DNA of 5,440 nt from Acholeplasmataceae bacterium (GCA_012515085.1 JAAYZB010000068.1:1-5440); one strand, 5' to 3'; positions 1 to 5,440 are shown, counted from the stretch's first letter. Translations and numbers: made by a program. The notes: generated by a model not told the origin, from the sequence alone.

Positions 1-125
1 GCGATTTTTCCTTGGATGATGCGTTTGATGGCAACGAATCCATCGCCCTTTTTTTCAGATTCGAACAACGCCATCAACCGTTTGGATTTTCCGGAATGGA
101 TGCTACCAGTAATGATTCTCAGCAT
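1..125 (-). CDS. P-loop NTPase, N-terminal fragment (3' end outside window)
   Basis: Only the first 41 residues are present, and the frame stays open to the window edge. The N-terminus is MLRIITGSIHSGKSKRLMAL: a hydrophobic first strand followed directly by a Walker A motif, GSIHSGKS at residues 7-14 (G-x4-GKS). A strong ribosome binding site precedes the ATG, and the gene overlaps the end of xdhC by 23 bases, so it is probably translated with it. A P-loop right at the N-terminus, then a lysine-rich helix and a GFVAIKR strand, recalls small nucleotide-binding proteins such as the THEP1-type NTPases, the MobB-like cofactor GTPases, or YqeC-like accessory proteins found beside some molybdenum hydroxylases. 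The fragment is too short to choose among these. A role in cofactor or enzyme maturation is inferred only from position. Confidence 0.7.
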   Translation of the reverse strand, partial: MLRIITGSIHSGKSKRLMALFESEKKGDGFVAIKRIIQGKI

Positions 126-939
126 GGTGCACCTCCCGTAAATGCTTGTGTCCAGTTTTCCCATGGATCACAGCCAACATCTCGGCAGAAATCGAAACGG
201 CAATCTCTTCCGGTGTGTTCCCTCCGGTATCCAATCCGATGGGAGAATAAAAATAGGAAAGGTTTACCTCTTTGCCGAATTCGCGGGTAGTCCGCTCCAA
301 ATAGTCAGCCAATTTCTCTGGAGAACACAGCATTCCTACATATCGCGGTTCTAATTGAAGTTCAATGATTTTATTGATCACATGGTAGTCCGATTGATGA
401 GCTGGCGTGGCAACGACCACCAAGGACTGTGGCTCAAGAGAGTTCCTGGTAATGAAATCCGCAAAAGAATCGTTATATTTTTCATCGGCCATTTCGAATC
501 GCTTCAACACTTCATCGCGGGGATCGATAACAATCAAGTGAAAATCGAGCGTGTGTAAAATGCGAGCGAGTGCTTGGCCGACATGGCCAGCCCCAAAGAG
601 ATAGACGGTGGCTCGAGGCCCTACATATTCATAGTACAACGTCACTTGCCCCCCACATACCATTGGCACCGTCTGGGTATTCGGAATCACTTTCTCTTCA
701 TCGAGGAGATATGTCTGTAACAGATGCCGGCGTTCTTTGAGAAGTTGTCGGGCTTGATCTTGTGCCAAATGTTCAATGGCGCCACCGCCGACGGTCCCAA
801 AGGATTCACGCTCGCCAAATACAACCATTTTTTTGCCGACATCCACTGGTCCTGAACCTTCTTTGGCAACTGCAGTCACCACCATTATCGGGATACCTCG
901 GCGTTTCAAATCAAAATAGCGTTCATAAAAAGCATCCAT
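103..939 (-). CDS. xdhC: XdhC/CoxI-family molybdenum cofactor maturation protein
   Basis: This 278-residue cytoplasmic protein belongs to the family whose studied member, Rhodobacter capsulatus XdhC, binds molybdenum cofactor, promotes its sulfuration by a cysteine desulfurase, and delivers it to the catalytic subunit. It is not part of the finished enzyme. The N-terminal domain has GSGPVDVGKKMVV (28-40), GTVGGGAIE (48-56) and PMVCGG (92-97) with the family cysteine Cys95. The C-terminal Rossmann domain has VYLFGAGHVGQAL (112-124), the acidic end of the second strand at IDPRDE (138-143), YVGMLCS (200-206), and a closing block YSPIGLDTGGNTPEEIAVSI (231-250). Length is typical. A small deviation is GSGPVDVG, where GSAPRxxG is usual. 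The ATG follows a perfect AGGAGG. The 3' end overlaps the P-loop gene by 23 bases. PucA of B. subtilis is a functional counterpart in a related cluster. Confidence 0.92.
   Translation of the reverse strand: MDAFYERYFDLKRRGIPIMVVTAVAKEGSGPVDVGKKMVVFGERESFGTVGGGAIEHLAQDQARQLLKERRHLLQTYLLDEEKVIPNTQTVPMVCGGQVTLYYEYVGPRATVYLFGAGHVGQALARILHTLDFHLIVIDPRDEVLKRFEMADEKYNDSFADFITRNSLEPQSLVVVATPAHQSDYHVINKIIELQLEPRYVGMLCSPEKLADYLERTTREFGKEVNLSYFYSPIGLDTGGNTPEEIAVSISAEMLAVIHGKTGHKHLREVHHAENHYW
130..137 (-). promoter_or_regulatory. Ribosome binding site of the P-loop NTPase gene
   Basis: The coding strand reads GGGAGGTG, with its GGAGG core 6 bases before the ATG at 125-123. It lies inside the xdhC coding sequence, and its strength is a main reason to believe the start of the truncated downstream gene. 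Confidence 0.65.
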
Positions 940-948
940 CCGTACGCC

Positions 949-954
949 CCTCCT
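949..954 (-). promoter_or_regulatory. Ribosome binding site of the XdhC-family gene
   Basis: The coding strand has a perfect AGGAGG, 9 bases before the ATG at 939. It occupies most of the only intergenic gap longer than 3 bases (940-966). A T-run on the plus strand at 962-968 has no hairpin beside it. Confidence 0.65.
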
Positions 955-966
955 CTGCCCGTTTTT

Positions 967-1599
967 TTATAAAAACACCGTCAAGAGAATCGCTAGCCCC
1001 AACATTGGGAGTGCGAGTGTTGCTCGAACCTCCCAAGGAAGTTGCCAGCGTTTTTTCAGGTAGACTATCCAAAAGGCGAAAAGACCCGCGACCAAACCAC
1101 TCATGACCCCGTACAAGAGCACGAAAGAGAGAATGTTCTCCACACTTTCCAAATGAATCGAAAGAAATCCGGTGACTTGATACTGGATTCCCATATAACC
1201 TAGATATAATCCCCTCCAAATGATACTGGCAAGCGGCAAGACGGCAAAAGCGATCACCGGTTGATTCCGTTGAACAACCGCAATCACCATAACGACACAA
1301 AGGGCTTCAAACAAAATGCTCATCATCGGATTGATGGTTTTCCAAATTGATATTTGTGGCATGAGCAAATTCACGCTTTTGATTATCGCCGCAAGAAATC
1401 CCACCAACACCAGATCCATTCGTTTTCCGCTTACTTGATATGTACGGACTAATATCCCGGTTGCAAGCGGAAAAAGAATCCCCCCCGCAACAAGGACGGG
1501 AAGAAAATGCAACAAATATCCCAGCGTTGCTTCAATCAGTCCCCAAAGAGACCCAAAAAAGAGAATGGTTGTGACTCGTTTCATTGTTTGATTATTCAT
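967..1599 (-). CDS. Polytopic membrane protein of unknown function within the molybdenum hydroxylase operon
   Basis: I do not recognise this 210-residue protein by name. It is almost entirely hydrophobic, with about seven likely membrane segments at residues 10-31, 34-53, 61-80, 91-109, 114-133, 155-181 and 193-210. No cleavable signal peptide, metal-ligand cluster or enzyme motif is visible. Several charged residues fall inside or at the edge of predicted helices: Glu23 (WGLIEATLG), Lys74, Glu98 (after the NP pair at 90-91) and Arg129. This is more typical of a transport or binding protein than of a simple anchor. Size and helix number are compatible with the substrate-binding S component of an ECF transporter, but no A or T component is in the window, so this is only a hypothesis. 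It could instead move substrate, product, molybdate or cofactor, or tether the enzyme. It starts inside the catalytic gene (8-base overlap) and ends 27 bases before xdhC, so it is clearly part of the operon. Confidence 0.75.
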   Translation of the reverse strand: MNNQTMKRVTTILFFGSLWGLIEATLGYLLHFLPVLVAGGILFPLATGILVRTYQVSGKRMDLVLVGFLAAIIKSVNLLMPQISIWKTINPMMSILFEALCVVMVIAVVQRNQPVIAFAVLPLASIIWRGLYLGYMGIQYQVTGFLSIHLESVENILSFVLLYGVMSGLVAGLFAFWIVYLKKRWQLPWEVRATLALPMLGLAILLTVFL

Positions 1600-1606
1600 T
1601 GTTTGA
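1580..1606 (-). repeat. 15-base tandem direct repeat spanning a stop and a doubled start
   Basis: On the coding strand TCAAACAATGAA occurs twice (1606-1595 and 1591-1580), separated by TAA, giving a period of 15 bases. The TAA is the stop of the catalytic subunit. Each copy contains an ATG in the membrane-protein frame (1599 and 1584). Confidence 0.85.
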
Positions 1607-3913
1607 CCTCTTTTCTTTCATGGCGAAGAAGATTTTTTCCGGGGTGAGGGGTAAAGAAGTGATTCGAACCCCCAAGGCATTTTCAATGGCGTTCGCCAGT
1701 GCTGCTGGCGGTGTGTCGATGCCTACTTCACCCACTGACTTGGCTCCGTAGGGACCGGATTTTTCGTAACTGGAGACGAACTCCGTTGTCAGGCGTTTGA
1801 TTTCTTTCCGCGTGGGAATCGTGTAGGACAACAAATCTCCCGTCAACAATTTCCCTTGGGAACTTTCCTTGACGTTTTCGGTTAGAGCCATTCCCAATCC
1901 TTGTACAATGGCTCCTTCCACTTGTCCTTGTGCGAGTTTCAAGTTGATGGGTGTCCCACAATCAACGACGCTCACGTAATGCTCAATGGATAGTTCACAG
2001 GTTTGTTTGTCGATTTCGATTTCAACAAATCCAGCCATGAAAGGTGGCGGTGATTTATGACCGACATAACTCGCGGTGGCAGAAAGTTGCTCTTGTTGTT
2101 TGGAATAGGTAATCTGATTGGAGAAATCCGTCAAACTGATGGATTTTCCGGTTTTTAGGTCCTGAAACATTGTTCCATCAAAGACCAATGAATCGGATTC
2201 CACTTCCAAGAGTTGCGCAGCTTTATCGATCATTTTCGCTTTTAAAGCTTTGGCGGCTTTCAAGACGGCGTTTCCAGAAACATAGGTCGTACTGGATGCA
2301 TAAGCTCCCACATCGAAGGGCGTCAAGTCTGTATCAGAAGAATAGATGATGATCTTATCGAGCGTCGTTTCCAACACTTCCGCCGCAATCTGAGATAAAA
2401 CCGTGTCGCTGCCTTGGCCGATTTCCGTCGCTCCTACCAATAGGTTATAGAACCCATCATCGTTCAGTTTGATGGTTGCCGATCCCATGTCGATCAAAGG
2501 AATCCCGCTTCCTTGCATAGCAAGTGCCATCCCGACCGCGCGAACGGTTGTCTTCGTTTCCTGAAACCGGGGGTATTTGTCTTCCCATCCGATGAGTGCT
2601 TTTCCCCGTGCGATGCATTCCTCAAGTTTGCATGTATCCATGATCATGGCTGTCCCCGCGGTTCCTTCCCCCATGATGGCGAAAATCGGAGAAGTTTCGC
2701 CCTCTTTCATCATGTTCATTTCCCGAAGTTTAAGCGGATCCATTTTTAACTTTTTGGCCAACATGTCGATTGCGGATTCCAAAGCAAAATTTCCTTGAAT
2801 CGCACCATATCCACGAAACGCACCTGCGGGTGTGTGATTTGTATACACCACATGGCCGCCAAACCGGACTGCGGATACTTTGTTATAAAGCGGCAATACT
2901 TTGGATCCGGTTACCATGAAGACGGTGAGCGCATGCTCGCCGTAAGCTCCCGTGTCCGAGAGCACTTGACAATCAATCGCTTTTAACGTGCCGTCTTTCA
3001 TCGCTCCGAGGGTCAGGTCAAGTCGCATCGGGTGTCGTGTATAAGTCGAAGAAAACACTTCTTTTCGTGTGTATACAAGCGTGCTTGGCTGTTTGGTTTT
3101 CCAAGTGACAAAAGCCGCAAACATTTCTCCATGTATGGCTTGTTTTCCACCAAAGCCTCCTCCTACACGCGGTTTGATCACCCGAATTTGGGAAATGGGG
3201 ATCTCAAGCGCTTGAGAAATGATTCGGCGAATATGGAACGGTGTTTGCGTCGAGGAATAGATCACTAATCGATTTTGATAATCGATACGCGCATTGACCG
3301 CATGCGGTTCCATCATCACATGGGCTTGAGCTTGGGTGAAAAATCGCGATTTGACAATTGTATCACAAGCGGCTAATTCTTTTATAACCTCTCCCACTTC
3401 CATTTGATAACTGGCTGCCAAGTTTCGTTTAGGATCGAATCCGATGGGAAACATTTCTTTGATCTCTGGCTCGGGATGAATCAGCACCGGATGATCTAAG
3501 GCTGTTTCGAAATCCAAAATCGGCTCCAGGACTTCATAATCCACTCGGATGAGCGACAAAGCTTTTTCAGCCACTTCTTCGCTCTCAGCCACAACAGCCA
3601 ATACTTCATCCCCCACATAGCGAAGGGTTTCATCGAGCACGAACTTGTCATGAGGAGAAGGCTCTGGGTATCCTTGACCGGCTCGGGTAAACGGAATCCG
3701 TGGAAAATCTGCAGCCGTCAAGATCATCCGTACTCCTGGTAAGGGCGAGGCCTTGCTCGAATCTATCTGCTTGATTTTGGCGTGAGCATAAGGGCTTCGA
3801 AGAATCTTGATGATGAGTGACCCGGGTTCTTTGTAATCATCGGTATAGCCTTTTCTCCCCATCATCAGCCCTTTCCCGTCTACGGAGGGTTGGATTGTCT
3901 GTACGGTTTTCAT
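1592..3913 (-). CDS. Molybdenum hydroxylase, molybdopterin-binding catalytic subunit (xanthine dehydrogenase/aldehyde oxidase family)
   Basis: This 773-residue protein binds the Mo cofactor and hydroxylates the substrate using water-derived oxygen. Residues about 15-130 form the aldehyde oxidase/xanthine dehydrogenase a/b hammerhead domain, and about 140-770 the two Mo-cofactor domains. Visible cofactor motifs, with bovine xanthine oxidase numbering from my hand alignment, are STQ at 221-223 (Gln223 = Gln767), GGGFGGK 251-257, AFRGYG 365-370 (Arg367 = Arg912), EIGQGSD 497-503 (Gln500 = Gln1040), GQVEGA 663-668 (Gln664 = Gln1194) and SVGEVG 726-731 with the catalytic base Glu729 (= Glu1261). 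The AYRCSFR loop of CO dehydrogenase is absent, so it is not CoxL. The purine-pocket positions Glu802, Arg880 and Phe1009 appear as Gln258, Thr335 and Gly468, so xanthine is not an assured substrate. Candidates are purines, N-heterocycles or aldehydes. The ATG overlaps the FeS stop (ATGA), and the 3' end overlaps the membrane gene by 8 bases. Confidence 0.95.
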   Translation of the reverse strand: MKTVQTIQPSVDGKGLMMGRKGYTDDYKEPGSLIIKILRSPYAHAKIKQIDSSKASPLPGVRMILTAADFPRIPFTRAGQGYPEPSPHDKFVLDETLRYVGDEVLAVVAESEEVAEKALSLIRVDYEVLEPILDFETALDHPVLIHPEPEIKEMFPIGFDPKRNLAASYQMEVGEVIKELAACDTIVKSRFFTQAQAHVMMEPHAVNARIDYQNRLVIYSSTQTPFHIRRIISQALEIPISQIRVIKPRVGGGFGGKQAIHGEMFAAFVTWKTKQPSTLVYTRKEVFSSTYTRHPMRLDLTLGAMKDGTLKAIDCQVLSDTGAYGEHALTVFMVTGSKVLPLYNKVSAVRFGGHVVYTNHTPAGAFRGYGAIQGNFALESAIDMLAKKLKMDPLKLREMNMMKEGETSPIFAIMGEGTAGTAMIMDTCKLEECIARGKALIGWEDKYPRFQETKTTVRAVGMALAMQGSGIPLIDMGSATIKLNDDGFYNLLVGATEIGQGSDTVLSQIAAEVLETTLDKIIIYSSDTDLTPFDVGAYASSTTYVSGNAVLKAAKALKAKMIDKAAQLLEVESDSLVFDGTMFQDLKTGKSISLTDFSNQITYSKQQEQLSATASYVGHKSPPPFMAGFVEIEIDKQTCELSIEHYVSVVDCGTPINLKLAQGQVEGAIVQGLGMALTENVKESSQGKLLTGDLLSYTIPTRKEIKRLTTEFVSSYEKSGPYGAKSVGEVGIDTPPAALANAIENALGVRITSLPLTPEKIFFAMKEKRSNNE
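1607..1613 (-). promoter_or_regulatory. Ribosome binding site of the membrane protein gene
   Basis: The coding strand reads AAAGAGG, 7 bases before the ATG at 1599 and 22 bases before the second ATG at 1584. This favours the first ATG. Confidence 0.5.
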
Positions 3914-4362
3914 TGGTCCACCCCCAAGTATTTTCGAAGGGCTTTTTCTTGAGACAAATATCCGGTACAACGGCACAAATTCCCAACTAAATAATCTTTG
4001 ATGGTTTGTTCATCGAACACGATCTTTTCTTGTTTCATCGCATAGGCTGTGAGGGAAAAAGCGGGATTACAAAATCCACATTGATCCGCGCCTTCTTCTC
4101 CAAAGCATTTTGCCAGTTTTTCCGCTTCTTCCGGAATGCCTTCGACGGTCGTCACCGCATGTCCATCAGCCCGGACACTCAAAAAAGAACACGAAGGAAT
4201 CGGTTTATTGTCTAATAATACCGTGCAGACACCGCAGCTCGTCGTATCACAACCGCGCCTTACGGATAAAATATCTAGTTTTCTAAGCGTATCCAGCAGC
4301 ATTTCTCCCGGACAAATGTTGACGACTTTCAAGGTGCCATTCAACAAAAAATTAATATTCAA
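3910..4362 (-). CDS. Molybdenum hydroxylase, [2Fe-2S] iron-sulfur subunit (XdhC-small/CoxS/PucE family)
   Basis: This 150-residue subunit relays electrons from molybdenum to FAD through two [2Fe-2S] clusters. The N-terminal plant-ferredoxin-like domain has GCDTTSCGVC with ligands Cys38, Cys43 and Cys46, and a fourth ligand at Cys58. The C-terminal helical domain has QCGFC (Cys95, Cys98) and LCRCTGY (Cys130, Cys132). All eight ligands are present in the standard C-x4-C-x2-C-xn-C and C-x2-C-x31-C-x-C spacing, and the length is normal for the family. I chose the TTG at 4362, giving MNINFLLNG, which fits both family N-termini and the ribosome binding site. A TTG two codons earlier (4368) is the alternative. 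One small oddity is CNPAF after the third cluster motif, where CxPGx is usual. The start overlaps the FAD gene by 11 bases. The stop overlaps the catalytic subunit's start as ATGA. Both overlaps suggest translational coupling and equal subunit supply. Confidence 0.95.
   Translation of the reverse strand: MNINFLLNGTLKVVNICPGEMLLDTLRKLDILSVRRGCDTTSCGVCTVLLDNKPIPSCSFLSVRADGHAVTTVEGIPEEAEKLAKCFGEEGADQCGFCNPAFSLTAYAMKQEKIVFDEQTIKDYLVGNLCRCTGYLSQEKALRKYLGVDQ
3918..3925 (-). promoter_or_regulatory. Ribosome binding site deciding the catalytic subunit start
   Basis: The coding strand reads GGGGGTGG, then ACCA, then ATG at 3913-3911. It supports this ATG over an upstream in-frame opening at 3976 that would run 67 bases into the FeS gene. 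Confidence 0.55.
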
Positions 4363-5155
4363 GACCAATCACCGCCTTCAGTCCCCGTTCAACATACACG
4401 CGGGCGAGTTCCTGTCGGTATTCCTGAGTGGCTTTCAAATTAGTGGAAAAAGTCAGTTCTTCCAATGCCAATTGCGTTGCCTTTAGAATATCGGATTCGG
4501 AAGGATTTTCGATTTGATCCAGATACTCCATAGCGTTTTCAGCACATTTTGCGATACCTGGTCGTGATCCGACCACAATTTTATATTTCCCTGCTCGCCG
4601 AGCGATCGCCAAGTTTAAAATGGCAAAATCAAGTGCAGTCGTGCTGATTTTATGAAAATATCCCGCTCCCGGCGTCTTGCGGATTCGAATTGACAACAAG
4701 ATGTCTCGGAGTGGTTTTTTTTTCGCTAAATATTGCTTCAACGACAGCTCTTCTGTTTTAAAAAAGACGAGTCTGGCATCTAGAGCCAGCAACGCTGTCA
4801 AAAGATCGCTAAACCCGTAACGACCGCAGATCGTTCCGCCAATCGTGGCAACGTTTCGAACGCCGATCCCCATGATGTGCTCGGAGGCCTGTGATAGAAT
4901 ACCTCCCGCCAATGATTGCAGTGGCGTGGAGGTTTGAAGGTCCCTCAACGTCACTTGAGATCCCAATTTGATCCATTGGTCATCTTCTTCGATTCGATCC
5001 AGTCCCAATTTCTCTAATCCAATCAAGGTTGAGACCTCCGAAAACGACAGTCTCAGCCAAAGACCACCTCCAAGAATGACACTTTTTGGATCTTCAGTCA
5101 ACACTTGAAATGCCGCCTCTGGGCTTTCTGCCCGAAAATAATTTCGAACTATCAC
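4352..5155 (-). CDS. Molybdenum hydroxylase, FAD-binding subunit (XdhB/CoxM/PucC family)
   Basis: This 267-residue subunit carries FAD and passes electrons from the FeS subunit to the external acceptor. Residues about 1-160 form the molybdopterin dehydrogenase FAD-binding domain. VILGGG (26-31) stands at the first FAD loop, and VRNVATIGGTIC (99-110) followed by FSDLL (115-119) is the second loop and the family signature. Residues about 165-265 match the CO-dehydrogenase flavoprotein C-terminal domain, ending in the typical EYRQELARVYVERGL stretch (245-259). It is slightly shorter than the usual 280-300 residues and has no cysteine-rich insertion, so it does not carry the extra [4Fe-4S] cluster of 4-hydroxybenzoyl-CoA reductase or PaoB. 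The first loop is odd: GGGLWLRLS replaces the usual AGGTDL. The GTG start follows a good ribosome binding site. The 3' end overlaps the FeS gene by 11 bases (17 if that gene uses its earlier TTG). A run of nine A residues on the coding strand (4715-4723) encodes Lys-Lys-Lys. Confidence 0.93.
   Translation of the reverse strand: MIVRNYFRAESPEAAFQVLTEDPKSVILGGGLWLRLSFSEVSTLIGLEKLGLDRIEEDDQWIKLGSQVTLRDLQTSTPLQSLAGGILSQASEHIMGIGVRNVATIGGTICGRYGFSDLLTALLALDARLVFFKTEELSLKQYLAKKKPLRDILLSIRIRKTPGAGYFHKISTTALDFAILNLAIARRAGKYKIVVGSRPGIAKCAENAMEYLDQIENPSESDILKATQLALEELTFSTNLKATQEYRQELARVYVERGLKAVIGLEY
4369..4378 (-). promoter_or_regulatory. Ribosome binding site that decides the FeS subunit start
   Basis: The coding strand reads AAGGCGGTGA, which matches the ideal AAGGAGGTGA at 9 of 10 bases. 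Its core is 9 bases from the TTG at 4362 but only 3 bases from the TTG at 4368, which favours the later start. It sits in the last codons of the FAD subunit gene. Confidence 0.55.
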
Positions 5156-5158
5156 TCG

Positions 5159-5440
5159 CTATCCCCTTCCTTCCATCAAATGTTCGATCAACATCCAATC
5201 TGAAAAAGTATCCACATCTTTCAAAATTCCTGAATCATCCACAGCGACCTCACTAACAGGAAATTGATCACGAAATCGCTTGAGATTGGAGTCGATGGGT
5301 TCTTTCAGTAATGCCTCTCGAAGTTCTTGCACCATAAAAAGCGGATGGCCTCGTTTTCCTTCATATGTCGGAACACGGATCGCTCCTTGGGCCTGAAGGA
5401 GTTCGGTATAAGTTTCGGTATGAATCAAGGGATAATCTCC
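5159..5440 (-). CDS. MocA/MobA-like molybdenum cofactor nucleotidyltransferase, C-terminal part (5' end outside window)
   Basis: This is the last 93 residues of a MobA-like NTP transferase. The frame stays open to the window edge, so the TTG at 5428 is an internal Leu codon and not a start. The fragment begins with GDYP, matching the family's metal-binding GD-x-P motif. It continues with VPTYEGKRGHPLF (fragment residues about 27-39), the conserved P-x-y-x-G-x-r-GHP block, and ends with GILKDVDTFSDW, the typical D-x-DT-x-x-D closing motif. The family is usually about 190-200 residues, so roughly half is missing. Members next to molybdenum hydroxylase genes (MocA, PucB) transfer CMP from CTP to molybdopterin in the cytoplasm, making the cytosine dinucleotide cofactor. 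Some relatives, such as YgfJ, have less certain roles, and the base-selecting N-terminus is not visible here. The TAG stop lies 3 bases before the FAD subunit gene, which implies co-transcription. Confidence 0.85.
   Translation of the reverse strand, partial: GDYPLIHTETYTELLQAQGAIRVPTYEGKRGHPLFMVQELREALLKEPIDSNLKRFRDQFPVSEVAVDDSGILKDVDTFSDWMLIEHLMEGRG
5163..5172 (-). promoter_or_regulatory. Ribosome binding site supporting a GTG start of the FAD subunit
   Basis: The coding strand reads AAGGAAGGGG, then 7 bases, then GTG at 5155-5153. It lies inside the last codons of the upstream nucleotidyltransferase gene, and its position decides the GTG start. Confidence 0.6.

Noticed and set aside
961..969. 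T-rich run between the membrane gene and xdhC as a possible terminator
   Set aside because: There is no adjacent hairpin, the run lies at the end of the membrane gene with T on the non-transcribed side for this operon, and a ribosome binding site follows at once.
762..1106. Plus-strand opening antisense to xdhC and the membrane gene
   Set aside because: It is low-quality translation without motifs. The opposite strand holds well-supported genes, and the same holds for other plus-strand openings such as 2513-2749 and 4136-4486.
923..1300. A 125-residue opening on the minus strand overlapping the membrane gene
   Set aside because: It lies in another frame of the membrane protein gene and runs into the xdhC start. 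The composition is Ser/Arg/Gly-rich and no family motif or ribosome binding site is visible.
1592..3913. Aerobic CO dehydrogenase large subunit (CoxL) or 4-hydroxybenzoyl-CoA reductase
   Set aside because: The CoxL AYRCSFR active-site loop is missing (AFRGYG instead), and the FAD subunit has no cysteine-rich [4Fe-4S] insertion as in the reductase.
3914..3976. An upstream in-frame start that would add 21 residues to the catalytic subunit
   Set aside because: The extra residues overlap the FeS gene in another frame, do not resemble family N-termini, and the ATG at 3913 has a ribosome binding site and a classic ATGA overlap.
1592..5155. A selenium-dependent molybdenum hydroxylase cluster
   Set aside because: No selenium-specific marker gene (selD, yqeB) is visible in the window, and the catalytic sequence alone does not show the labile selenium, so the claim cannot be supported here.
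5426..5428. TTG as the start of the nucleotidyltransferase gene
   Set aside because: The frame is open to the window edge and the residues just upstream, GDYP, form the family's metal-binding motif, so the gene begins outside the window.

Overview
The window carries one compact operon read entirely on the minus strand, from high to low coordinates. It encodes a three-subunit molybdenum hydroxylase of the xanthine dehydrogenase/aldehyde oxidase family together with its cofactor-maturation genes. In transcription order it holds: the C-terminal part of a MocA/MobA-like nucleotidyltransferase (cut by the right edge), the FAD subunit, the [2Fe-2S] subunit, the molybdopterin-binding catalytic subunit, a polytopic membrane protein of unknown function, an XdhC/CoxI-type maturation protein, and the first 41 codons of a P-loop NTPase (cut by the left edge). 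Neighbouring genes overlap by 4 to 23 bases or are separated by at most 27 bases. There is no gene-free stretch, and I see no promoter, terminator, RNA gene, mobile element or CRISPR array, so both operon ends lie outside the window.

The organism is probably a Bacillota (Firmicutes) bacterium. The reasons are strong purine-rich Shine-Dalgarno sequences before nearly every gene, GTG and TTG starts, a moderate G+C content as judged by eye, and FeS and catalytic subunits whose motifs look like those of Gram-positive three-subunit enzymes. Gene content resembles the Bacillus subtilis puc cluster (XdhC-like, MocA-like, FAD, Mo and FeS proteins), but the order differs and there are two extra genes. 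This assignment is an inference.

How the genes work together (family knowledge): the MocA-like enzyme would finish the molybdenum cofactor as a cytosine dinucleotide. XdhC would bind the cofactor, support its sulfuration and hand it to the catalytic subunit. Substrate is then hydroxylated at Mo, and electrons pass through two [2Fe-2S] clusters to FAD and on to an acceptor such as NAD+. The membrane protein and the P-loop protein are not part of the textbook set. They may serve substrate or cofactor transport and accessory maturation, but the sequence alone does not show this.

The catalytic subunit keeps the cofactor contacts and the catalytic glutamate. A hand alignment to bovine xanthine oxidase nevertheless suggests that the residues orienting purines are replaced, so the substrate should be treated as unknown. 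The features most worth following up are that pocket, the embedded membrane protein with charged residues in its helices, the P-loop gene overlapping xdhC, and a 15-base tandem duplication that sets both the catalytic subunit's stop and a doubled start for the membrane gene.
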